Source: Pseudoalteromonas marina (GTDB lineage Bacteria > Pseudomonadota > Gammaproteobacteria > Enterobacterales > Alteromonadaceae). Taken from it: a stretch of 64,000 bases of DNA. Shown here piece after piece: positions 45,113-54,248 of the stretch. The stretch covers positions 1,426,001-1,490,000 of the forward strand of contig NZ_AHCB03000005.1 in the NCBI RefSeq assembly GCF_000238335.3. The letters are read 5' to 3'. Below the pieces are notes generated by a model. The model searched no databases, had not been told where the DNA came from, and saw only the letters and a program-made list of their open reading frames with translations. Position numbers and translations under genes: made by a program. The stretch's first letter is position 1. The number at the start of each line of letters is the position of its first letter.

Positions 45113-45176
45113 CTTTAAACTTTAAGTCAGGCTGCTCTTTAAATATATGCAGAATAGAGGAAAACGTCCTCATTTC

Positions 45177-45206
45177 TTGACTTAGGAGGAAAAACGCCAG
45201 TATTGT
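45177..45206 (+). promoter_or_regulatory. integrase gene promoter
   Basis: TTGACT (45177-45182) and TATTGT (45201-45206) with 18-bp spacing, pointing toward the integrase gene. The -10 box is overlapped by the LexA site. Confidence 0.65.
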
Positions 45207-45218
45207 ATGTAAATACAG
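45203..45218 (+). promoter_or_regulatory. LexA-type SOS box upstream of the integrase gene
   Basis: TTGTATGTAAATACAG matches the CTGT-N8-ACAG SOS pattern at seven of eight defining bases. It overlaps the -10 box and lies 16 bp before the ATG. LexA control of integron integrases is established in Vibrio and mobile integrons. Confidence 0.72.
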
Positions 45219-45234
45219 TTAATTGAGATTTAAA

Positions 45235-46365
45235 ATGAAAACTAAATCCCCTTTTCTTAATAGTATTATCAACTATATGTATAGCCATCACTATGCTAAA
45301 AAATCTATTGAAACTTATGTATTTTGGATTACTGCCTATATCCATTTTCATAATAAGCGGCACCCTACCAGTATGGGGAATAATGAAGTAGAAATATTTT
45401 TAAATCACTTAACAGTCACTAAAAAAGTAGCAGCGAGAACACAAGCAACCGCTTTAAATGCACTTGCTTTTTTATATAAACATATTAATTAGAATGAGCT
45501 TTTATTAGATTTAAATTTCGTTAAAAGTAACCGCCAACAGAAACTGCCTGTCGTACTTACACAGACTGAGGTATCGCTATTTTTTAGAAATATAAATAAA
45601 CGACATTATTTGATAGCAAGCCTGCTCTATGGAAGTGGTTTACGGCTGATGGAAGCAGTAAAAATAAGAGTTCATGATATTGATTTCGACTATAAAAATA
45701 TACGCATTTGGAACGGCAAAGTTAATAAAAATCGTATTGTGACACTTGCTGAAGAATTAATACCAATGCTAAGAAATCAAATAATTCAAGTTGATGAATA
45801 TTTACAGTTAGATTTAAAAAATGATGCGTACGCCGGTGTATGGATGCCTCATCGACTTAGTAAAAAATACCCAAGCGCTAATAAGTCTTTACAATGGCAG
45901 TTTCTGTTCCCATCACATAAATTAAGTACGGACCCTGAAACAGGAGAAATAAGACGTCACCACTTAGATCATTCAGGGGTAAGAAAGGCTGTTAAACTGT
46001 CTTCAACAAAAGCACATATTAATAGACACGTTACCCCACATACTTTGCGACACTCATTTGCTACGCATCTACTGCAAAGCGGCGCTGATATTCGTACAGT
46101 ACAAACACAGCTAGGTCACAATGATGTGCATACAACACAAATAATACCCGCTGTATTGAATTAGTGAGCAATTATAGCGACAGATAAATAGCTCAGTAAC
46201 AAGGCAAAAACTTAATTATATAGTTTATCTACATGAGAAGTTTTTAACGCAGTTAATGAGTTATTTAGAGCGCTAAAATGATTAACGTTTTAATACAGCG
46301 GGTATCCTACTAATGCACTGCAACAAGGTGCCAACGGGGTTGTTAGCCCTTTTTCACGATTATAA
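45235..46365 (+). pseudogene. intI: integron integrase IntI, inactivated
   Basis: Tyrosine recombinase of the IntI type. From ATG 45235 the N-terminal SAM-like domain is followed by the catalytic domain: Arg in YGSGLRLMEA (about residue 137), the IntI-specific insert LSKKYPSANKSLQWQFLFPS (about 207-226, part shown), HTLRH (269-273) and GHNDVHTTQI (294-303). Two lesions are visible. An in-frame TAG at 45490-45492 (codon 86) breaks the N-terminal part. At codon 304 (46144), where the catalytic Tyr should be, a 162-bp element intrudes and gives IPAVLN then a stop. Beyond the element the original frame resumes, PTNALQQGANGVVSPFSRL, to TAA at 46363. Confidence 0.9.
46144..46305. mobile_element. 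162-bp MITE-like element inside intI
   Basis: Bounded by perfect 14-bp terminal inverted repeats ATACCCGCTGTATT (46144-46157) and AATACAGCGGGTAT (46292-46305). It is too short to encode a transposase. Its length is a multiple of three, so the integrase frame is the same on both sides. No clear target duplication was found. The exact ends may be off by a few bases. Confidence 0.75.
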
Positions 46366-46384
46366 ATCTCCCCGATTTAAAACA

Positions 46385-46417
46385 AAAAAGCACAGCCTAT
46401 AAGCGCCATGCTTTTTA
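46385..46417 (-). terminator. terminator of the valine-degradation operon
   Basis: Imperfect stem AAAAAGCACAGCC / GCGCCATGCTTTTT with T-run, 24 bp after the SDR stop codon. It lies between converging intI and SDR genes. Confidence 0.7.
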
Positions 46418-46440
46418 AATTCAAGCGTAAAAAACTTAAT

Positions 46441-47211
46441 TTACAAACGAATACCGCCGTCTATCTCTACTACACGACCGGTGAAAAAGTCGTTTTCGAT
46501 AATGTACTGTGCGGTATGGGCAATTTCGTCGCTTTCACCAAAGCGCCCTACGGGTGTTACCGCAAGCATACGTTGTTTAGCTTCTGGCTTCATGGCGTCG
46601 GTCATGGCGGTGCTTATTACACCTGGTGCAATAGCGCCTACGCGTATACCAAAACGGCCAAGTTCTTTTGCCCATGTGGTGGTAAGTGCCACTACACCGG
46701 CTTTTGATGCCGCGTAATTTGTTTGGCCTATGTTACCCGCGCGCGCTACGCTCGACATATTAACTATGACGCCGCCTTTGCCTGATTCAATCATGTGGCT
46801 TGCAGCTTCGCGCCCTGCTAAAAATACGCCGGTAAGATTAACATCAATCACTGATTGAAATTGCTCTAGCGACATTTTTTTAACCACTTTTCCGTCTTTA
46901 GCTTTTATGAACATGCCGTCACGCAAAATACCAGCGTTGTTAATAAGCACACCAATATGGCCAAAATCATTGTTAATGGTACTAAATACGTTTTCTACTT
47001 CACTTTCCACCGTCACATTAGCAGCGTAACCTTTAATTATACCTTTTACGCCTTCAAGCTGGTTTAGTTGCTCGCATGCGTTGTTTAATAAATCTTGTGC
47101 CATGTCAATAAGTGCAATATTTGCACCCATAGCTGCAAACTTTTGCGCCATAGCGAAACCTAAACCTTGTGCTCCACCTGTGATTACTACCGTATTATTT
47201 TTAATTTCCAC
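46441..47211 (-). CDS. SDR family oxidoreductase (3-hydroxyacyl-CoA dehydrogenase-like)
   Basis: 256 residues of the classical short-chain dehydrogenase/reductase family. NAD loop VITGGAQGLGFAMA, NNAG motif in LINNAGILRDG, catalytic YxxxK in NYAASKAGVVAL, substrate loop APGVISTAM. The last gene of the leftward valine operon; related clusters often carry such an SDR, probably for a hydroxyacyl-CoA or acetoacetyl-CoA-type substrate (inference). GTG start with TAGGAG upstream, which overlaps the mmsB stop region. Confidence 0.88.
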   Translation of the reverse strand: MEIKNNTVVITGGAQGLGFAMAQKFAAMGANIALIDMAQDLLNNACEQLNQLEGVKGIIKGYAANVTVESEVENVFSTINNDFGHIGVLINNAGILRDGMFIKAKDGKVVKKMSLEQFQSVIDVNLTGVFLAGREAASHMIESGKGGVIVNMSSVARAGNIGQTNYAASKAGVVALTTTWAKELGRFGIRVGAIAPGVISTAMTDAMKPEAKQRMLAVTPVGRFGESDEIAHTAQYIIENDFFTGRVVEIDGGIRL

Positions 47212-47220
47212 GGTTTACTC

Positions 47221-48120
47221 CTACTTCGAAAACAATTTAAATATTGCGCTAAAGTCATCACTGCCTGCACCTTGATGCTGAAGCATAGTGTACAAGTTTT
47301 TTGCCATTGAACCCATTGGCGTTGATGAATTACTTTGCTGAGCTGCTTCCATGGCAAGACCTAAATCTTTTGCCATTAAGTCAACCATAAAACCTGGCTT
47401 ATAATTATTACTAGCCGGTGCTGTCTCCATTACATCTGGACACGGATTATATAACTCTAATGTCCAATTTCGACCTGAGCTTGCAGTCATAATATCGCTC
47501 AGCACTTTTGGATCTAACCCGTTATTAATACCCATTTGAATGGCTTCACTTGTGCCTGCCATTAATATGCTAAGCAGCATGTTGTTGCATATTTTTGCAA
47601 CTTGACCTGCACCAATATCGCCAGCATGAAATATGTTTTTACCCATATCTACTAATACAGTATTTGCTTTTTCGAATGCGGTTTGTTCACCACCTACGAT
47701 AAACGTAAGCGTTCCTGCCGTTGCCCCGGCTACACCACCTGAAACCGGTGCATCAACAAAGCGTATACCTTGCTCGTCAAGTGCATTTCCTACAACGCGT
47801 GCCGATTCGGCATCAATTGTAGAGCAGTCAATCACTAAGGTATTTTTGCTTAAAACCTCAATTAGTCCATTGTTATCGTTATTACCTAAGTATAGCGATT
47901 TCACATGCTTGCCTGCAGGTAACATGCTGATCAGAACGTCGGCATTGGTGGAACATTGCGCTGCATCAACGCCCGCTTTAGCCCCTTGGCTAGCAAGTTC
48001 ACTTACGACCGACTGGTTTAAATCAAAAACAGTGACTGTGTGCCCCGCTTTTACTAAATTTGCCGCCATAGGGCCGCCCATGTTTCCTAATCCGATAAAA
48101 CCAATATTAAGTTTAGTCAT
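47221..48120 (-). CDS. mmsB: 3-hydroxyisobutyrate dehydrogenase
   Basis: 299 residues. Oxidises 3-hydroxyisobutyrate to methylmalonate semialdehyde with NAD, a late step of valine degradation. Rossmann motif GFIGLGNMGGPMAANL (6-21), DAPVSGGVAGA substrate loop, catalytic Lys in GAGQVAKICNNM, and the C-terminal KDLGLAMEAA. Follows the HIBYL-CoA hydrolase gene after 10 bp. Confidence 0.95.
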   Translation of the reverse strand: MTKLNIGFIGLGNMGGPMAANLVKAGHTVTVFDLNQSVVSELASQGAKAGVDAAQCSTNADVLISMLPAGKHVKSLYLGNNDNNGLIEVLSKNTLVIDCSTIDAESARVVGNALDEQGIRFVDAPVSGGVAGATAGTLTFIVGGEQTAFEKANTVLVDMGKNIFHAGDIGAGQVAKICNNMLLSILMAGTSEAIQMGINNGLDPKVLSDIMTASSGRNWTLELYNPCPDVMETAPASNNYKPGFMVDLMAKDLGLAMEAAQQSNSSTPMGSMAKNLYTMLQHQGAGSDDFSAIFKLFSK

Positions 48121-48130
48121 CGTCTTTCCT

Positions 48131-49282
48131 TTATTTTTGTGTTGCCGTGTCTAGGTCATCAAGTGGGTGACGAGTGCCGTAACGATTATCAAAAAAGCTA
48201 TTAACTACGCTACTTGGCACATCATGGAGTGTTGGGTATTGCCAATTGGGAGCGCCGTCTTTATCGATTAACAGTGCTCTAACGCCTTCTTGGAACTCAC
48301 CTACTTCACCGGCTCTTACCGACATGCCTAGTTCCATTTTAAAGCAGTCTAAAAGGGTTTTACCTTCACTTGCTTTAAGCTGCTCACTGACTAACGCACA
48401 GCTGAGTGGGCACCCATGTTTTAACGATTTTTGCGCACGTTGTAACCACTTGTCGTCGGTGCTTAAGCTTAATAGGTAATCAACTTGCTCTTGCAATGAG
48501 GCAAAACTACCTAGTGTTTGAATTGTTTTTAAATTAGCGCTAACGTTTCCTATTGGCATATCAGCAGACTGCGCGTTTAACTCATTTAATAAATTAGTTA
48601 GCACCGCGTGGTTTTCGCTTGCACTCTTACTCCAGCTTGTAGCTAAAATAGTGTTTAGCATGTCGTTGTATTTACCGCTGTCAATAAAGTGATCGCCAAG
48701 TGATACAAAACAAGCATCGTCGCAATTAATAGACGCTGACGTTAACCCTAAAAACAAGCCAACACTTTTGGGCATTTTATGCAAAAAATAGCTGCCGCCT
48801 ACATCGGGGTATAAACCTATTGTTTGTTCTGGCATTGCAATACGTGAGGTTTCGGTAACAACACGGTGGCTTGCGCCAGCCATTAGCCCTAAACCGCCTC
48901 CCATTACAATCCCGTTTCCCCAAACAAGAATAGGTTTAACGTAGGTATGTATAAGGTAATCGAGCTTATATTCTTGGGTAAAAAACTCTTCAACTAAGCT
49001 TGTTGGTTCACCTTGTGCCATTGCATGATGAAGGCTTACTACATCGCCACCAGCACAAAACGCTTTTTCTCCTGCCCCTTTTAAAATAACCATTGCGATG
49101 GCATCGTCGTTTGCCCATGCCTTTAGTTGAGGAGTAAGCAATTTGATCATGTTAAAATTAAGCGCATTTAACGATTTAGGTGCGTTTAGTGTAATAAGCC
49201 CAATTAAACGGCCGTTGGCTGCGGTTGCCGTCTCAAAAAGTACTGAATCATCCGCTTTATTTAATAAGGTTAAATCACTCAT
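48131..49282 (-). CDS. 3-hydroxyisobutyryl-CoA hydrolase
   Basis: About 383 residues of the crotonase superfamily, long HIBCH type. Hydrolyses 3-hydroxyisobutyryl-CoA to 3-hydroxyisobutyrate in valine degradation. Oxyanion segments are GAGEKAFCAGGDVVSLH and GNGIVMGGGLGLMAGASHRV; the catalytic region MPEQTIGLYPDVGGSYFL follows. The start is ATG 49282; it overlaps the upstream stop by one base (TAATG), so translation is coupled. Confidence 0.92.
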   Translation of the reverse strand: MSDLTLLNKADDSVLFETATAANGRLIGLITLNAPKSLNALNFNMIKLLTPQLKAWANDDAIAMVILKGAGEKAFCAGGDVVSLHHAMAQGEPTSLVEEFFTQEYKLDYLIHTYVKPILVWGNGIVMGGGLGLMAGASHRVVTETSRIAMPEQTIGLYPDVGGSYFLHKMPKSVGLFLGLTSASINCDDACFVSLGDHFIDSGKYNDMLNTILATSWSKSASENHAVLTNLLNELNAQSADMPIGNVSANLKTIQTLGSFASLQEQVDYLLSLSTDDKWLQRAQKSLKHGCPLSCALVSEQLKASEGKTLLDCFKMELGMSVRAGEVGEFQEGVRALLIDKDGAPNWQYPTLHDVPSSVVNSFFDNRYGTRHPLDDLDTATQK

Positions 49283-50067
49283 TAGCCATTTACCCATTTT
49301 GCTTTACGCTTTTCTAAAAAGGCATTTACCCCTTCTTTTTGATCATCAGTATCAAATAAACCAACAAATAGTTCGCGCTCTAATGGTAAAACGCTCGCCA
49401 TGGGTTGGTGGCGCCCTTTTTGAATCAATGTTTTACATGCCGCAACCGAGCTAGGGCTTTGCTCGCTTACTTGGTTTGCAAGATTAAGCGCAGCAGCAAA
49501 ACTCTCACCTTGGCCAACAACCTCTTCGACTAATCCAATGTGCAGTGCTTTATCAGCTTTTAAGCGCTCGCCGCACAAAATCATGCGTTTAGCCCAGCCT
49601 TCGCCCACTAACCATGCTAAATTTTGCGTGCCACCTGCACACGGTAATAAACCGACTTTTGCCTCGGGGAGTGCCATTTGCGCTTGTTGTTCAGCAACGC
49701 GTATATCACACGCTAATGCAACCTCTAAACCGCCGCCCATCGCATAGCCGTTAATAGCAGCAACCGACACGCCTCTAAAATTAGTTAATGCTTCAAACGC
49801 TTCGCCAAATACACGCGACATGTCTGCAGCAATACCTTTGTCACCACTTGCAAATACATTAAGGTCGGCGCCTGCGCTAAAAAACTTATCGCCTTCACCC
49901 GTTAGCACTAAGGCATAAATGTTTTTATTGTTATTAAGCGCGTTAACTTTATTTTTTAAATCAATTAAGGTGTCTTTTGTCCAGGTATTCGCTGGCGGGT
50001 TAGACATCGTTAAAATAGCAACATGGCCTTCGGTTGTTAACTCAATGCTTGGTTTTGATTCAGACAT
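49282..50067 (-). CDS. enoyl-CoA hydratase (valine pathway, crotonase family)
   Basis: 261 residues. Hydrates methacrylyl-CoA (or a similar enoyl-CoA) to 3-hydroxyisobutyryl-CoA. Motifs: GEGDKFFSAGADLNVF, INGYAMGGGLEVALACDIRV and ALPEAKVGLLPCAGGTQNL, with the catalytic Glu segment. Placed between the acyl-CoA dehydrogenase and the hydrolase genes, exactly where the pathway step fits. Confidence 0.92.
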   Translation of the reverse strand: MSESKPSIELTTEGHVAILTMSNPPANTWTKDTLIDLKNKVNALNNNKNIYALVLTGEGDKFFSAGADLNVFASGDKGIAADMSRVFGEAFEALTNFRGVSVAAINGYAMGGGLEVALACDIRVAEQQAQMALPEAKVGLLPCAGGTQNLAWLVGEGWAKRMILCGERLKADKALHIGLVEEVVGQGESFAAALNLANQVSEQSPSSVAACKTLIQKGRHQPMASVLPLERELFVGLFDTDDQKEGVNAFLEKRKAKWVNG

Positions 50068-50077
50068 ACCGTGCTCC

Positions 50078-51235
50078 TTATAATATTTCGCTTGCTGATT
50101 CAGCTAAAATTCGACGCGCAATAATCACACGCATTATTTCGTTTGTGCCTTCAAGTATTTGATGAACGCGCACGTCACGTACATGGCGCTCTAATGGGTA
50201 TTCTTTTATGTAACCATAACCACCATGTATTTGAAGTGCTTCATTACACACTGTAAAACCAACATCGGTTGCAAAGCGTTTGGCCATAGCACAATAAGTA
50301 GTTTTTTCGCTGTCGCCAGTATCAAGTTTAAATGCCGCAAGCCTTACCATTTGGCGCGCCGCTACAAGCTCTGTGTTCATATCAGCAATTTTAAATTGTA
50401 ACGCTTGAAAAGCAGCCAGCGGTTTACCAAATTGTGAGCGCTCTTTGAGGTATTCACGTGCTGTATTTAAGGCCGCTTGTGCGGTACCAATTGAACAGGT
50501 GGCAATATTAATACGCCCGCCATCTAGCCCTTGCATTGCAAACTTAAAACCTTCGCCTTCTGCTCCAAGTAAGTTATGTGCAGGAATACGCACATCTTCA
50601 AAGCTTATTAGTCGTGTAGGCTGTGCATTCCACCCCATTTTTTCTTCTGCTTTACCGTATTCAACGCCTTTTGCATCGGCCGGTACAACAAACGCAGAAA
50701 TACCCGCAGCGCCTTCGCCACCAGTACGCGCCATAACCACTAGCACTTCGGTTTCGCCTGCACCCGATATAAACATTTTAGAACCGTTAATAACGTATTC
50801 GTCGCCGTCGCGTAATGCTTTTGTTTTAAGTGAAGCTGCATCTGAACCAGAACCAGGCTCAGTTAAGCAGTATGATGCTAATAACTCACCCATAACTAAT
50901 TGGTCTACATATTGATCTTTTATAGCGTCTGTACCGAAACTTGCAACCATCCAGGTAGCCATATTATGAATAGTGAGCATGGCAGTGGTTGCCGTACACC
51001 CTAGCGCAAGTTGTTCAAAAATAATGCTTGAGTCTAAACGTGATAAACCAAGGCCGCCCGCGTCCTCTGGTGTGTATAAACCACAAAAGCCTAACTCACC
51101 GGCTGCTTTTATCGTATCTTTAGGAAAAATATGTTCGCGATCCCATTTAGCCGCGTGAGGTGCAAGCTCTGACTCGGCAAATTGGCGAGCAGTTTGTGCA
51201 AAAGCTTGTTGGTCTTCTGATAAGTTAAAGTCCAT
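50078..51235 (-). CDS. acyl-CoA dehydrogenase (isobutyryl-CoA type)
   Basis: 385 residues. FAD-dependent dehydrogenation, probably of isobutyryl-CoA. Motifs: CLTEPGSGSDAASLKTKA, SKMFISGAGETEVLVV, GGRINIATCSIGTAQAAL, and the C-terminal QIHGGYGYIKEYPLERHVRD followed by QILEGTNEIMRVIIARRIL. The gene follows mmsA after 134 bp and starts the block acyl-CoA dehydrogenase-hydratase-hydrolase-mmsB-SDR. Confidence 0.93.
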   Translation of the reverse strand: MDFNLSEDQQAFAQTARQFAESELAPHAAKWDREHIFPKDTIKAAGELGFCGLYTPEDAGGLGLSRLDSSIIFEQLALGCTATTAMLTIHNMATWMVASFGTDAIKDQYVDQLVMGELLASYCLTEPGSGSDAASLKTKALRDGDEYVINGSKMFISGAGETEVLVVMARTGGEGAAGISAFVVPADAKGVEYGKAEEKMGWNAQPTRLISFEDVRIPAHNLLGAEGEGFKFAMQGLDGGRINIATCSIGTAQAALNTAREYLKERSQFGKPLAAFQALQFKIADMNTELVAARQMVRLAAFKLDTGDSEKTTYCAMAKRFATDVGFTVCNEALQIHGGYGYIKEYPLERHVRDVRVHQILEGTNEIMRVIIARRILAESASEIL

Positions 51236-51369
51236 GGTAGACCTCTTTAGTTGTGTGTTGTCGGTTTTCCCGAATTGGGATTATGAGTGAAGAGCGGCGA
51301 AGGCATATTTATGTGTGTGAAAAACCTTCGCGCCCGTCTTTGTTATTATTTTTTGTGTGTGTTTATTAA

Positions 51370-52860
51370 TTATTTTAAGTTAATGCTCATGTTTGGGCCT
51401 GACGCTATATCGTCTTCAAACCAACGTGAGGTAATGGTTTTGGTTTCGGTGTAAAAACGAATACCTTGCTTACCATACGTATGAGTATCGCCATAAAAAG
51501 AGCCTTTCCACCCCGTAAATGAGAAGAACGGCAGTGGCACAGGAATAGGAACATTAATACCTACTTGGCCTACTTCTATTTCGTGTTGGAATTTACGTGC
51601 AACTGCACCGCTTGAAGTAAATAGCGAGGTGCCATTACCGTAAGGGCTTTCGTTAATTAAGGCGATAGCGTCTTCTAATGTGTCTACAAACATACAAGCC
51701 AAAACAGGACCAAAAATCTCTTCTTTATATAAGTCCATTTCTTTTGTAACGTCGGTAAATAAAGTTGGGCCAACCCAGTTACCTTGCTCGTAACCTTCTA
51801 CAGTAAAGTCAGAGCCATCTATTAAACAGGTCGCGCCTTGTTTTTTACCGCTTGCAATAAGCGATAAAATTCGCTCTTTTGCTGCTTTTGACGTTTGTGG
51901 GCCGTAGGCTGCGTCTTTATCATCCCATAAACCTGGGCGTACTTTTTCAAAGCCTGCTTTTATTTCATCTACCCATTCACTTGCTTGACCAACAAATACA
52001 GCTACCGAAATACCCATACAACGCTGCCCTGCGGCACCAACAGATGCACCAACAAGGTTATTTACAACATGCGATTTACTCGCATCTGGCATAATTACCA
52101 TATGGTTTTTTGCACCTACACAGGCTTGAACACGCTTAAGGTTTTGTGTGCCTTTTGAATAAATATAGGCACCTACACCACACGAGCCTACAAACGAAAT
52201 AGCACGAACGGCTTTATCTTCTAATAACCGGTCTACCTGCGGTTTTGTACCATGTACAATTTGCAGAACGCCTTTAGGTGCACCCGCTTCAATAAATAGC
52301 TCAGCTAAACGCATTGGCGTTAGTGGGTCTTGCTCTGATGGTTTTAATATAAATGTGTTACCACACACTATTGCCAGCGGAAACATCCAAAGTGGGATCA
52401 TTGCCGGAAAGTTAAACGGCGTAACACCTGCACACACACCCAATGGCTGCATGTAAGAGTAGGTATCGATTTTGCGAGCTACGTTTTCCATTGTTTCGCC
52501 CATCATCAACGAAGGTGCATTAGCTGCTTGTTCGACAACTTCAATACCTCGCCATACATCACCTTTAGCATCTTCAAAGGTTTTACCTAGTTCGTGGCAA
52601 ATAATAGTGGCTAGTTCATCATGGTGTTCTTTTAAAAGCGCAGCATATTTCATCATAATGCGGGCACGCTCAGTGATTGGCACATCTTTCCATGTTTTAA
52701 ATGTTTCAGAGGCTGAAGCAATAGCCGCATCCATTTCTGCATCGGTGCTACAAGGAACCTGAGCTAATACTTCTTGGTTTGCAGGGTTTATAACATCGAT
52801 TAACTCTTTTGAAGCCGATTGAATAAATTCGCCATCTATTAATAGTGGAACTTGGTGCAT
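51370..52860 (-). CDS. mmsA: methylmalonate-semialdehyde dehydrogenase (CoA acylating)
   Basis: 496 residues of the aldehyde dehydrogenase family, CoA-acylating MmsA/IolA type. Converts methylmalonate semialdehyde (or malonate semialdehyde) to propionyl-CoA (or acetyl-CoA) with NAD. The catalytic Cys is in [10 protein letters not shown], with the NAD region [12 protein letters not shown] and the MmsA-typical [17 protein letters not shown]. Follows the thiolase gene after 91 bp. Confidence 0.96.
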   Translation of the reverse strand: MHQVPLLIDGEFIQSASKELIDVINPANQEVLAQVPCSTDAEMDAAIASASETFKTWKDVPITERARIMMKYAALLKEHHDELATIICHELGKTFEDAKGDVWRGIEVVEQAANAPSLMMGETMENVARKIDTYSYMQPLGVCAGVTPFNFPAMIPLWMFPLAIVCGNTFILKPSEQDPLTPMRLAELFIEAGAPKGVLQIVHGTKPQVDRLLEDKAVRAISFVGSCGVGAYIYSKGTQNLKRVQACVGAKNHMVIMPDASKSHVVNNLVGASVGAAGQRCMGISVAVFVGQASEWVDEIKAGFEKVRPGLWDDKDAAYGPQTSKAAKERILSLIASGKKQGATCLIDGSDFTVEGYEQGNWVGPTLFTDVTKEMDLYKEEIFGPVLACMFVDTLEDAIALINESPYGNGTSLFTSSGAVARKFQHEIEVGQVGINVPIPVPLPFFSFTGWKGSFYGDTHTYGKQGIRFYTETKTITSRWFEDDIASGPNMSINLK

Positions 52861-52951
52861 GATTAAATCCTATTGTATTAGTGTGTTAGTTTTAAAAATA
52901 ACGCAGCTTTATTATTGTTATGTTGCTGCGTATTTTTAATGTGATTGGTAC

Positions 52952-54133
52952 TTAGTAAGCTTCTACTGCCATTGCAACGGCTTCACCGCCACCAATACAT
53001 AAAGAAGCAACGCCTTTTTTAAGGCCTCGGTTTTTAAGAGCGTGAATAAGCGTAACCAAAATACGTGCGCCACTGGCACCAATTGGATGGCCAAGTGCAC
53101 ATGCCCCACCGTTAACATTTACTTTGCTTTCATCAAGCTTAAGCTCGTTTATTGCAAGCATTGTTACCATGGCAAAAGCTTCGTTAATTTCCCAAAGGTC
53201 TACATCAGTTGTTGTCCAACCGGCTTTTTCGAGCACATTGTTCATTGCACCTACTGGTGCTACCGTAAATTCGCTCGGTTTTTGAGAATGTGTGCTGTGC
53301 GCTACAATTTTACAAAGGGGTGTTAAACCGTGTGCTTTTGCTTTTGACTCAGTCATTAAAACGAGGGCTGCGCCACCATCCGAAATAGATGATGAGTTAG
53401 CAGCTGTTATAGTGCCGTCTTTTTTAAAGGCTGCACGTAAACTTGGGATTTTTTCTGGGCGTGCATTACCTGGTTGCTCATCAACCGATACCGTTACATC
53501 GCCTTTTCGTGTTTGAATTGTGTGCGGTGCTATTTCGTTTTCAAAGCTGCCGTTTGCAATTGCGGCATTAGCTTTGCTTAATGAGCTGAGTGCAAAATTA
53601 TCCATTTGCTCACGGCCAATGCCATATTCGTCGGCGGTATCTTGTGCAAAACAACCCATGGCTTTATTGTCGTATGCATCTTCAAGGCCATCACTCATCA
53701 TGTGATCTTTAATTTCACCGTGGCCCATTCGCATTCCGCCACGCGCTTTTGGAATAAAGTAAGGGGCATTGGTCATACTTTCCATGCCACCAGCAATAGC
53801 TGTTTCTATAGAGCCTGCTTTAATTAAATCGTTAGCAAGCATGGCGGCTTTTAAACCTGAACCACATACTTTATTAATGGTGGTAGCCCCCGTGCTTAAT
53901 GCTAGCCCAGCTTTTAACATAGCTTGACGAGCTGGCGCTTGACCTAAACCAGCAGGGAGTACACAGCCCATAATTACTTCGTCAATTGCATCGGTGTTTA
54001 AACCAGTTTGCGCTAATGCACTTTTAATAGCCGTTGCACCTAATTCAGTAGACTGAGCATCGCTTAGCCCGCCCATAAAGCCACCCATAGGCGTACGTTT
54101 TGCTGCTACAATTACCACTGATTCTAAAGACAT
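52952..54133 (-). CDS. acetyl-CoA C-acyltransferase (thiolase)
   Basis: About 393 residues. Nucleophilic Cys in NKVCGSGLKAA (about 90), and the C-terminal GHPIGASGARI and CIGGGEAVAM with the second Cys. In this operon it may act on acetoacetyl-CoA from leucine or a 3-oxoacyl-CoA from branched-chain acids. The start is placed at ATG 54133 (GGAG 7 nt upstream). First gene of the leftward operon; a LiuR-like box lies about 100 bp before it. Confidence 0.94.
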   Translation of the reverse strand: MSLESVVIVAAKRTPMGGFMGGLSDAQSTELGATAIKSALAQTGLNTDAIDEVIMGCVLPAGLGQAPARQAMLKAGLALSTGATTINKVCGSGLKAAMLANDLIKAGSIETAIAGGMESMTNAPYFIPKARGGMRMGHGEIKDHMMSDGLEDAYDNKAMGCFAQDTADEYGIGREQMDNFALSSLSKANAAIANGSFENEIAPHTIQTRKGDVTVSVDEQPGNARPEKIPSLRAAFKKDGTITAANSSSISDGGAALVLMTESKAKAHGLTPLCKIVAHSTHSQKPSEFTVAPVGAMNNVLEKAGWTTTDVDLWEINEAFAMVTMLAINELKLDESKVNVNGGACALGHPIGASGARILVTLIHALKNRGLKKGVASLCIGGGEAVAMAVEAY

Positions 54134-54232
54134 AGCTAACTCCATTGTATTTAAGGGTAAATAGTTGTTAGAATATTTACTCTATTAATTGTGTTTTAAA
54201 TTATTATTTAATAACCATACACAATACTAACG

Positions 54233-54248
54233 TTTACGCTAACGTCAA
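54233..54248 (-). promoter_or_regulatory. LiuR-like box upstream of the thiolase operon
   Basis: TTTACGCTAACGTCAA, an imperfect palindrome of the TTGACGT-type arms known for LiuR of gammaproteobacteria. It lies 100 bp before the thiolase start. Confidence 0.6.

Larger units (their letters stand above)
39847..46365. mobile_element. chromosomal integron: defective integrase, attI and nine-cassette array
   Basis: Spans a tyrosine recombinase pseudogene of the IntI type (rightward), an attI-like core, and nine gene cassettes on the opposite strand. The cassettes are separated by attC sites with conserved outer cores (CTTGTTA and TAACGCC on the plus strand). The layout is the usual one for integrons. 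The cassettes (C1 nearest attI to C9 at the distal end) measure 699, 522, 534, 715, 353, 830, 439, 693 and at least 384 bp. The distal end is truncated by an IS3-family remnant. Confidence 0.92.

Noticed and set aside
45223..45235. Alternative TTG start for the integrase at 45223
   Set aside because: It lies inside the promoter/LexA region; ATG 45235 gives the expected N-terminus.
47633..48154. 173-residue frame opposite mmsB
   Set aside because: Codon-phase shadow of the strongly supported mmsB gene; composition rich in Ser/Pro/Thr, no family match.
50445..50915. 156-residue frame opposite the acyl-CoA dehydrogenase gene
   Set aside because: Antisense shadow with low-complexity composition; no binding site.
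51290..51345. Inverted repeat GCGAAGG / CCTTCGC between mmsA and the acyl-CoA dehydrogenase gene
   Set aside because: Long loop and no T-tract, so it is not supported as a terminator.
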